DNA of 8,281 nt from an uncultured Oscillospiraceae bacterium (GTDB taxonomy: Bacteria > Bacillota > Clostridia > Oscillospirales > Oscillospiraceae): the NCBI GenBank assembly GCA_900763675.1, contig CAAFLE010000014.1, positions 1 through 8,281 on the forward strand, in the 5' to 3' direction. The notes beneath the pieces are model-generated. The model was given only the letters and a program-made list of their open reading frames with translations. It was not told where the DNA came from and did no database searches. Shown here piece by piece: positions 1 to 5,858 of this stretch. The position numbers and the translations under genes are program-made. How positions within the stretch are numbered: position 1 is the stretch's first letter; every line of letters begins with the position of its first letter.

Positions 1-129
1 CGGGATGTCCATACGCCGGATATAGTCATAGTATCCGCTGCGGGATACCTCAAAGAAGCGGCACATCTCGCGGATGCTGTATTTCTCCCTGTGACGGTAG
101 ATCACTTTGTATTTGACGCTTGCTTTCAC
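1..129 (-). CDS. IS3-family transposase OrfB, N-terminal fragment (runs off left edge)
   Basis: Read on the minus strand, this stretch encodes a reading frame open to the left edge. It contains YRHREKYSIREMCRFFEVS followed at once by RSGYYDYIRR. The pattern 'MCRFFxVSRSGYY' is typical of the helix-turn-helix-like start of IS3-family OrfB transposases, which carry the DDE integrase core further downstream (outside this window). I placed the start at the GTG at 129-127, just before VKASVKYKVIYRH. The frame stays open further upstream, so the start is uncertain. IS3 elements normally have an OrfA of about 90-100 residues just upstream, joined by a -1 frameshift. Only about 147 bases separate this frame from htpG, so OrfA cannot fit, and the element is probably a remnant or a solo OrfB. 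The family call rests on a short motif and I am moderately sure of it. Confidence 0.6.
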   Translation of the reverse strand, partial: MKASVKYKVIYRHREKYSIREMCRFFEVSRSGYYDYIRRMDIP

Positions 130-193
130 CCCTTTCCGGTGGCGGTTTTCCGCAGCAAGGTCTCTTTTCCTCTGTTGGGAGCGAGTTTTTCGG

Positions 194-222
194 TTGAATT
201 TTACATAATACCGCGGTATAAT
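194..222 (+). promoter_or_regulatory. sigma-A-type promoter of htpG
   Basis: A -35 box TTGAAT (194-199) and a perfect -10 box TATAAT (217-222) are separated by exactly 17 bp, the ideal spacing for the housekeeping sigma factor. Transcription would start near 229, giving a leader of about 48 nt before the htpG ATG. It is the only convincing promoter I see for the plus-strand genes. Confidence 0.8.
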
Positions 223-224
223 AT
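203..224. promoter_or_regulatory. palindrome inside the htpG promoter (possible operator)
   Basis: The 12 bases ATACCGCGGTAT (208-219) form a perfect palindrome. With two mismatches per half-site the symmetry extends to 203-224. It fills the spacer and overlaps the -10 box, where a bound repressor would block RNA polymerase. It is not the CIRCE (HrcA) element, and I cannot name a binding protein. Chance symmetry in an AT-rich promoter with a CCGCGG core remains possible. Confidence 0.4.
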
Positions 225-228
225 AGTG

Positions 229-250
229 TCTGAGTATAGGCTTACTCAGA
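229..250 (+). promoter_or_regulatory. 8-bp inverted repeat in the htpG 5' leader
   Basis: TCTGAGTA (229-236) and TACTCAGA (243-250) are perfect inverse complements around a 6-nt loop. The left arm begins at the predicted transcription start, so the htpG mRNA would open with a stem-loop at its extreme 5' end. That could protect the message from 5'-end decay, or the DNA could be an operator. It leaves the Shine-Dalgarno GGAGG (264-268) unpaired. The symmetry is directly visible, but its role is inferred. Confidence 0.5.
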
Positions 251-276
251 GTCCATAGCATACGGAGGATAAAAAT

Positions 277-2196
277 ATGGCGAAAAAAGAATTTCAGGCG
301 GAATCCCGGCGGTTGCTGGAGCTGATGATCAATTCCATCTACACGCATCAGGAGATCTTTCTGCGCGAGCTGATCTCCAACGCCTCGGACGCTATCGACA
401 AGCTCTGCTTCCGCTCGTTGACCGACGAGAACGTCGGCATGGAGCGCAGCGATTTCTTCATCCGCATCAAAGCCGACAAGGAAGCCAAAACGCTCACCGT
501 CTCCGACAACGGCATCGGCATGACCGCCGAGGAGATGGAAGCCAATCTCGGCGTGATCGCAAAGTCCGGCTCGCTCGCGTTCAAGAAGGATCTTGACGCC
601 GCCGAAAAGGACAAGGCAAACATTGACGTGATCGGTCAGTTCGGCGTCGGCTTCTATTCCGCATTCATGGTCGCGGAAAAGGTTGCCGTCGTCTCCCGCG
701 CCTACGGGCAGGAGACCGCCAACCGCTGGGAAAGCGAGGGTGCGGACGGCTACACTATCACACCCTGCGAGAAGGAGACCGTCGGCACCGACGTCATTCT
801 CACGATGAAGCCGGACACCGAGGACGACTGCTACAGCGTGTATCTCATGCCGTGGAAGATTCAGGAGTTGGTGAAGAAGTACTCGGACTATGTCCGCTGG
901 CCCATCCGCACCGATGTGGAAACGACCGAGAAATACGAGACCGGCGACGTGGACGAGGCGGGCATCCAGAAAATGGGCGTGCGCACCGTCACGAAGGAAG
1001 ACGTCGTCAACTCGATGATCCCCATCTGGCAGCGCAGCAAAAAGGAAGCCAGCGACGCCGACTGCATCGCTTTCTATAAGGAAAAATTCCGGGATACCGA
1101 GGACCCTGTGTCTGTGATCCGTGTGAACGCCGAGGGTACCGTGAGCTACCGCGCCATGCTCTTCGTTCCGGCGAAGGCGCCTTACGATTACTACACCCGC
1201 GACTATGTCCCCGGGCTGCGGCTCTACTCCAACGGCGTGATGATCATGGAGAAATGCCCCGATCTGCTGCCGGAGTGCTTCCGGTTCGTGCGCGGCATCG
1301 TCGATTCGCCGGACCTTTCGCTGAACATCTCCCGCGAGATGCTCCAGCACGACCGCCAGCTCAAGCTCATCTCCATGAATCTTGAAAAGAAGATCAAGGC
1401 CGAGCTGTCCCGGCTCATGGAGTGCGACCGCGAGAAGTACGAAAAGTTCTTCAACGTGTTCGGCACGCAGCTCAAATACGGCATCATCGGCGATTACGGC
1501 ATGAAGCGCGATCTGCTGACCGACCTTCTGCTCTACCGCAGCGCGGAGAAGGAAAAGCTCGTATCGCTGCGCGAATACGTTGACGCGATGCCGGAGAGCC
1601 AGAAATTCATTTACTACGCCGCCGCCGAGACGCCGGAACGCGCCGCAAAGCTCCCGCAGACCGAGCAGGTCCGCGCCAAAGGGTACGACATTCTCTGCTT
1701 CTCGACCGACGCGGACGAGTTCGTCGCGGAAATTCTCGGCTCCTACGCCGAGAAGAAGTTCTGCAACGTCTGCTCGCAGGACCTTGGTCTGGAGTCCGAC
1801 GAGGAAAAGGCGGCGGCGGACAAGACCGCCGAGGAGAACAAGCCCCTCACCGATTTCGTCAAGGAAACGCTCGGCGACGCCGTTGCCGATGTGAAAATTT
1901 CCCGCAAGCTCAAGAATTACGCGGTGTGCCTGTCCGTCGAGGGCGGCATCACGCTCGAAATGGAGCGCTACTTCCACGCCATGCCGGGCGCCGACCCGAA
2001 CGCCATGCGGGCGCAGCGCGTGCTGGAGCTGAATCTCGACCACCCGGCGGTCAAAGCGCTCGACGCGGCGCGTACCGCGGACCCCGGCCGCGCCGCGGTC
2101 ATGGCGAAGGTCCTTCTCGCGCAGGCGCAGCTCGTCGCCGGCATCACGCCGGACGACCCGGCGGAGTATGGCGAGCTTGTCTGCCAGTTGTTCTGA
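277..2196 (+). CDS. htpG: HtpG, Hsp90-family molecular chaperone
   Basis: This is a cytosolic ATP-dependent dimeric chaperone that helps remodel and fold client proteins. Its 639 residues match the usual bacterial length (about 620-640). The N-terminal GHKL ATPase domain shows ELISNASDAIDK (31-42) with the catalytic Glu31 and Mg-binding Asn35, DNGIGM (77-82), and the lid/nucleotide loop GQFGVGFYS (120-128). The middle domain has IPIWQRSK (248-255) and the ATP-contacting arginine Arg353 in NISREMLQHDRQLK (350-363). The C-terminal dimerisation part runs from about 510 to the end, preceded by a charged stretch near 500-520. The start is set by GGAGG at 264-268, 8 nt before the ATG, and by the conserved KEFQAE beginning. 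It has its own promoter and is probably the first gene of the plus-strand group. The leader lacks a CIRCE element, so control by HrcA is not indicated. No key residue is missing. Confidence 0.97.
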   Translation: MAKKEFQAESRRLLELMINSIYTHQEIFLRELISNASDAIDKLCFRSLTDENVGMERSDFFIRIKADKEAKTLTVSDNGIGMTAEEMEANLGVIAKSGSLAFKKDLDAAEKDKANIDVIGQFGVGFYSAFMVAEKVAVVSRAYGQETANRWESEGADGYTITPCEKETVGTDVILTMKPDTEDDCYSVYLMPWKIQELVKKYSDYVRWPIRTDVETTEKYETGDVDEAGIQKMGVRTVTKEDVVNSMIPIWQRSKKEASDADCIAFYKEKFRDTEDPVSVIRVNAEGTVSYRAMLFVPAKAPYDYYTRDYVPGLRLYSNGVMIMEKCPDLLPECFRFVRGIVDSPDLSLNISREMLQHDRQLKLISMNLEKKIKAELSRLMECDREKYEKFFNVFGTQLKYGIIGDYGMKRDLLTDLLLYRSAEKEKLVSLREYVDAMPESQKFIYYAAAETPERAAKLPQTEQVRAKGYDILCFSTDADEFVAEILGSYAEKKFCNVCSQDLGLESDEEKAAADKTAEENKPLTDFVKETLGDAVADVKISRKLKNYAVCLSVEGGITLEMERYFHAMPGADPNAMRAQRVLELNLDHPAVKALDAARTADPGRAAVMAKVLLAQAQLVAGITPDDPAEYGELVCQLF

Positions 2197-2203
2197 AAAG
2201 TCA

Positions 2204-2329
2204 AAGGCTCCCTTGTGTAAAGGGAGCTGTCAGCGAAGCTGACTGAGGGATTGCGGTCTTCGGAAAACGACAATCCCTCCGGCTTTTGCCTTCGGCAAAA
2301 CCCACCTCCCTTTACACAAGGGTGGCTTA
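2204..2329. repeat. intergenic palindromic repeat (MITE-like) with clover-shaped folding
   Basis: CCCTTGTGTAAAGGGAG (2210-2226) is the exact inverse complement of 2306-2322. Inside this 17-bp outer stem lie three further perfect hairpins: GTCAGC/GCTGAC (2229-2234 and 2238-2243, loop GAA), GAGGGATTG/CAATCCCTC (2245-2253 and 2271-2279, 17-nt loop), and TTTTGCC/GGCAAAA (2284-2290 and 2294-2300, loop TTC). Flanking bases continue with imperfect pairing. It has no long reading frame of its own. From memory, very similar intergenic palindromes recur many times in gut Clostridia genomes, which suggests a non-autonomous mobile or REP-like repeat. There is no T-run after the stem, so it is not a standard terminator, but the folded RNA could reduce or process read-through from htpG into hemW. 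Confidence 0.75.
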
Positions 2330-2346
2330 TTCAAGGATACACTCTC

Positions 2347-2351
2347 GGAGG
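2347..2351 (+). promoter_or_regulatory. Shine-Dalgarno site that fixes the hemW start
   Basis: GGAGG lies 4 nt before the ATG at 2356. The frame stays open upstream to a TTG at 2251, but that extension lies within the palindromic repeat and has no ribosome binding site. The ATG is therefore the start, giving the expected short N-terminus before the iron-sulfur motif. Confidence 0.8.
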
Positions 2352-2355
2352 AACT

Positions 2356-3603
2356 ATGAGCGATCAAGACAAGCGCTTAGGCGTATATTTCCATATCCCG
2401 TTCTGCGCCTCAAAGTGCGCCTACTGCGATTTTTGCAGTCTGCCGGGCAAGGACAAGCTCATGCCCTACTATCAGGACGCGCTGCTCATTCAGCTGCAGG
2501 AAACGATGCCCCGCATGACCGATTATTTCATCGACACGGTGTATTTCGGCGGCGGCACGCCGAGCTACTACGGCGCCCGGCGCATCGTGGAAGTTTTGCA
2601 GGAGCTGAAGGTAACGAACCGATTGATGAAGCAGAGCGAGATCACCGTGGAATGCAATCCGGACAGCGTCCGGCGCAAGGAGCTGCGTATGCTGCGCAAG
2701 GAGGGCGTGAACCGGCTCTCCATCGGCGCACAGAGCGCCAACGACGATCTGCTCCGGCTCATCGGCCGCCGCCACAACTGGCGGCAGGTTGAAATGGCAG
2801 TGCGCCGCGCCCGCAAGGCGGGCTTCCGGAACGTGAGCATCGACCTCATCTACGGTCTGCCGAGCCAGACCCGCGAGGACTGGGCGGACACGCTCAACAA
2901 GGTGATCACGCTCAAGCCCGCGCACATCTCCTGCTACGGACTGCGGCTTGAGGAGGGTACGCCCATGTACGACGAGTACATTGGCACCGACATTCTCCCC
3001 TCCGACGACGATCAGGCGGATATGTACCTGTACGCCGTGGACTTTCTCACGCGCCACGGCTTCCGGCAGTACGAGATCTCCAACTTTGCCCGCGCCGGGT
3101 ATGAATCCCGGCACAATCTCAAGTACTGGCGGCTGGACGATTACATTGGCTTCGGCGCCGCGGCGGCGTCGAACATCGGGCTTCTGCGCTATACCTACAC
3201 CCACAACGTGCGCGAGTATATTTCCGGCGTTTTGGGGGACAAGGATATTATCGTCGAGCAGGAGGAGCTGACGCCGTTTGACCGTGCCAGCGAGTATCTC
3301 ATGCTCGGAATGCGCACGGCGGGCGGCATCTCCCGCGAGGAATACATGAGCGTCTACCAGAGCAGCTTCGACAAGCTCGAAGAAATGCTGGAGGTGTTCG
3401 AGGAGAACGGCTGGGCAACCTGCGACAACGGGCGCTGGCACTTTACGCCGGGCGGATTCCTTGTTTCCAATGTCCTCATCGGCGTGCTGCTCGAATCGCA
3501 GACGAAAGAGAAATTCAACGCCAACCCGTGGATCCGCGAGGCGTTTGAGGCGCGGGGGCAGAAGGTCCCGCTGCCGACGGCATCTGAGCCGTATATGAAC
3601 TGA
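2356..3603 (+). CDS. hemW: HemW-type radical SAM protein (heme chaperone; often labelled coproporphyrinogen III oxidase-like)
   Basis: This 415-residue member of the HemN/HemW radical SAM family begins with YFHIPFCASKCAYCDFCS (11-28). Its CxxxCxxC cysteines Cys17, Cys21 and Cys24 would hold the [4Fe-4S] cluster that cleaves S-adenosylmethionine. The SAM-binding motif FGGGTPS is at 64-70. Further family blocks are VECNPDS (98-104), LSIGAQSANDDLLRLIGRRH (121-140), IDLIYGLPSQT (162-172), EISNFARAGYESRHNLKYW (240-258) and GFGAAAASN (265-273). A HemN-type C-terminal domain follows. True HemN has a longer N-terminus and a CxxxCxxCxC motif. The HIPFC start close to the N-terminus points to HemW, whose studied members bind heme and deliver it to hemoproteins. 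An additional Cys27 follows the triad. The gene sits downstream of the palindromic repeat and upstream of the VanW gene. The family is certain; the heme-chaperone role is inferred from family assignment. Confidence 0.9.
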   Translation: MSDQDKRLGVYFHIPFCASKCAYCDFCSLPGKDKLMPYYQDALLIQLQETMPRMTDYFIDTVYFGGGTPSYYGARRIVEVLQELKVTNRLMKQSEITVECNPDSVRRKELRMLRKEGVNRLSIGAQSANDDLLRLIGRRHNWRQVEMAVRRARKAGFRNVSIDLIYGLPSQTREDWADTLNKVITLKPAHISCYGLRLEEGTPMYDEYIGTDILPSDDDQADMYLYAVDFLTRHGFRQYEISNFARAGYESRHNLKYWRLDDYIGFGAAAASNIGLLRYTYTHNVREYISGVLGDKDIIVEQEELTPFDRASEYLMLGMRTAGGISREEYMSVYQSSFDKLEEMLEVFEENGWATCDNGRWHFTPGGFLVSNVLIGVLLESQTKEKFNANPWIREAFEARGQKVPLPTASEPYMN

Positions 3604-3620
3604 CAGCCCAGAGAAAAGAG

Positions 3621-3629
3621 AAAGGCGGT
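3621..3629 (+). promoter_or_regulatory. strong Shine-Dalgarno site pointing to an ATC start for the VanW gene
   Basis: AAAGGCGGT matches the ideal AAAGGAGGT at eight of nine positions. It lies 4-8 nt before two in-frame ATC codons (3634 and 3637). No ATG, GTG or TTG is near it. The first conventional in-frame start, GTG at 3697, is about 67 nt further on and has only a weak GGAAG before it. Confidence 0.5.
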
Positions 3630-3696
3630 ACCCATCATCCGTAACGACGATTATATTCCCTCCTTCCCGGACGAAGATCTGCCGGAAGCCGAGGGC

Positions 3697-5829
3697 GTGG
3701 ATTATGAATCCGTATATGAATACGAAACCGAACCGGAGATCGCCGGCGAGAGCTACGACTCCGATGCAGACGACGCTCTGACCGTCGAGACGCCGGAAGA
3801 GCCGAGGGCGCTCTCCCGGAAGGAGCGCCGCGAACGGGACGCAGCCGCAGAGCGCGAACGCAACTCCCGCGCCGCGAAAAAGGCGCGGCGCGAAGCGGAA
3901 TATGCCGCGCCGCCCGCCGATCTGCCGCCGCTGCCGGTGCGCCGGAAGTCTCCCGAGGAGACGGAGGCCGCCGAGCCGAAAAAGCGGCAGCGTCGCCGCA
4001 GCGGCTCCGAGCCGCCCATCACGCCGGATGCGCCCGCTCCCAAGGGGAGCTGGAAGCTGCCGGTCATCATCGTGTGCGTTATTCTGCTGCTTCTGCTCGC
4101 GCTGGTCGTGACGGGAGCGCTGCTCGTGCGTCAGGTTGACACCGTTTATCCCGGCGTGACGATCGCAAACGCCGATCTATCCGGCATGACGCGGAACGAA
4201 GCGCGGGATACGCTCCTTGCCATCGGGCATGAGCGCTACGACGGCTACGCCGTCACAGCGAATCTGCCGCTCGGCAACACGCTCGCAATGTCCTCGGCAG
4301 ACGCGGGAATGCGCTTCTCCGCCGACGCCGCGGCGGACGGCGCGTGGAACTACGGCCGCGGCGACGGGCTGTTCGGCGCTCTTGTGAAATATGTCCAGTG
4401 CCGCTATCTCGGCAAGTGCGGCTTTGTTTACGAGGGCAATCCCTTTACCGTAACGCTCGATGAGGCGAAGATGCGCTCGATCATCGAAGCCAAGGCGGTT
4501 GATATTGACGCGCAGCTTCTGGAGAGCAGCATCGTCGTCGGCGACGACAGCATCACGCTTATCAAGGGCGCGAGCGGCATGACGCTCGACACCGAATCGG
4601 TATTTGCGTCCTTCCGCGACGCCTTTCTCTCCGGCGATGTGACGTCCTTCACGTATGAAAGCGTGCCGGACACGGACGAAACGTTTGATTTTCAGGCGCT
4701 TTACGACGACATTTACGCCGAGGTCGCCGAAGCGGAGATCGTATATAACCCCGACATCGTGACGACCGACCCCGGCAAGGACGACGGCAAGGGCGAAAAG
4801 CCCGAGACGACGCCAACGCCGACCCCCGCGCCGTCCGACGCGCCGGAGGCATCCGCTACGCCTGAAGCAGCGCCCTCTTCCACGACGGACGCATCCCAGG
4901 TTGACTTCAACGGCGAGCCGTTCATCGTCACGCAGTCCGTCGTCGGGCGCACGTTCGACGTCGCCACGGCGGAAAAGGCGTGGGCGGCGGCATCCTACGG
5001 CGACACGGTGACGATTCCCATGACCGTCACGAACCCGGAGCATACCACGGAGGAGATTAACGAAATGCTCTTCCGCGACGAGCTTTCCAAAAACTGGACG
5101 ATGGTCCGGCTCTGGAACCGCGACTACTGCAACGAGGTGCGCACCTCTCTCTCCGGCAGCAGCGACAACCGTCTTTCCAACGTGCGAAAGGCGTGCGGAC
5201 TGCTTGACGGCATTGTGCTTATCCCCGGACAGACGCTCTCGTTCAACGATACGCTCGGCGAGCGCACGGACGTGAACGGCTGGCTTCCCGCCACGGCGTA
5301 TGCCAACGGCGAGGTGCGGCAGGAGTACGGCGGCGGCATCTGTCAGGTGAGTTCCACGCTCTACAACGCCGTGCTGTACGCCAATCTGGAGATCGTTGAG
5401 CGTGCCTGCCACCAGTTCCAGGTCGGCTATCTCCCCTGGGGCATGGACGCAACGGTCAGCTGGGGCTGGCCCGACTTCAAGTTCCGCAACGACGCGGAAT
5501 ACCCCGTCAAGATCCACGCATGGGTGGACGAAGAGACGAACGAATGCTGCGTGCAGATCCTCGGCACCGACGTGAAGCACCAGTACGTTCTCATGCGCTT
5601 CAACAACTGGGAGGTCTTTGACCAGACCGGCACGTATCACGACGCCTCCGGCAATCCGCTCTCCGTGGGCATGGCGGCGGCGACATGGCGGCTGGTGTTC
5701 AACGACGGCGACGATTACAACACCGCCACGCCCGTGAGCGAGGAATACGAAGCCTACAGCACCTACAACTACCACACCGAGGACATTGAGGCACGCAACG
5801 TGCCGCTTGCCTCGGGCGGTGAGGAATGA
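3697..5829 (+). CDS. membrane-anchored VanW-domain (YoaR-like) envelope protein
   Basis: The protein is 710 residues from the GTG, or 731 if translation begins at the ATC at 3634. The cytoplasmic N-terminus is acidic (1-37), then strongly basic and Arg/Lys-rich (38-102). A single membrane helix at about 121-144 (VIIVCVILLLLLALVVTGAL) leads to an outside domain. This begins DTVYPGVTIANADLSGMT (148-165), as in YoaR-like proteins with putative peptidoglycan-binding modules. A Thr/Pro/Ala/Ser-rich linker spans about 362-401. The VanW domain occupies about 475-625, with RLSNVRKA (492-499), IPGQTLSFNDTLG (509-521), GGGICQVSSTLYNAVL (545-560) and MDATVSWGWPDFKF (583-596). The biochemical role of VanW is unknown. 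The name comes from vancomycin-resistance clusters, but such proteins are common in Clostridia chromosomes without vanHAX, and no resistance genes are seen here. The stop lies 29 nt before the metG ATG, suggesting co-transcription. Confidence 0.9.
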   Translation: MDYESVYEYETEPEIAGESYDSDADDALTVETPEEPRALSRKERRERDAAAERERNSRAAKKARREAEYAAPPADLPPLPVRRKSPEETEAAEPKKRQRRRSGSEPPITPDAPAPKGSWKLPVIIVCVILLLLLALVVTGALLVRQVDTVYPGVTIANADLSGMTRNEARDTLLAIGHERYDGYAVTANLPLGNTLAMSSADAGMRFSADAAADGAWNYGRGDGLFGALVKYVQCRYLGKCGFVYEGNPFTVTLDEAKMRSIIEAKAVDIDAQLLESSIVVGDDSITLIKGASGMTLDTESVFASFRDAFLSGDVTSFTYESVPDTDETFDFQALYDDIYAEVAEAEIVYNPDIVTTDPGKDDGKGEKPETTPTPTPAPSDAPEASATPEAAPSSTTDASQVDFNGEPFIVTQSVVGRTFDVATAEKAWAAASYGDTVTIPMTVTNPEHTTEEINEMLFRDELSKNWTMVRLWNRDYCNEVRTSLSGSSDNRLSNVRKACGLLDGIVLIPGQTLSFNDTLGERTDVNGWLPATAYANGEVRQEYGGGICQVSSTLYNAVLYANLEIVERACHQFQVGYLPWGMDATVSWGWPDFKFRNDAEYPVKIHAWVDEETNECCVQILGTDVKHQYVLMRFNNWEVFDQTGTYHDASGNPLSVGMAAATWRLVFNDGDDYNTATPVSEEYEAYSTYNYHTEDIEARNVPLASGGEE

Positions 5830-5843
5830 GCATAAAAGAAATT

Positions 5844-5848
5844 AGGAG
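5844..5848 (+). promoter_or_regulatory. Shine-Dalgarno site that selects the metG start
   Basis: AGGAG lies 10 nt before the ATG at 5859. An in-frame ATG at 5826 overlaps the VanW stop codon (ATGA) and would add 11 residues, but it has only a crowded GAGG directly before it. MetG proteins normally begin a few residues before the FYITTPIYYP motif, which fits 5859. Confidence 0.7.
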
Positions 5849-5858
5849 AGAGAAGCCA

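Noticed and set aside
208..250. A CIRCE (HrcA) heat-shock operator upstream of htpG
   Set aside because: CIRCE is TTAGCACTC-N9-GAGTGCTAA. The inverted repeat here has the opposite arm order (CTGAGTA then TACTCAG) and a 6-nt loop.
2204..2329. A tRNA gene, suggested by the clover-like fold
   Set aside because: The outer stem is 17 bp, not 7, there are no conserved D-loop or T-loop (TTCRA) sequences and no proper anticodon arm, and no CCA-type end.
2251..2355. A 35-residue N-terminal extension of the HemW-like protein from a TTG
   Set aside because: It is translated from the palindromic repeat, has no ribosome binding site, and the ATG at 2356 has GGAGG and gives the usual HemW N-terminus.
2356..3603. 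Oxygen-independent coproporphyrinogen III dehydrogenase (HemN) as the product
   Set aside because: The radical SAM motif is very near the N-terminus, begins HIPFC and lacks the CxxxCxxCxC spacing of HemN. These features fit HemW, which is often mislabelled as HemN.
3697..5829. A vancomycin-resistance determinant, because of the VanW domain
   Set aside because: VanW alone is not known to give resistance, no vanH, vanA/B, vanX or VanRS-like gene is present, and the neighbours are housekeeping genes.
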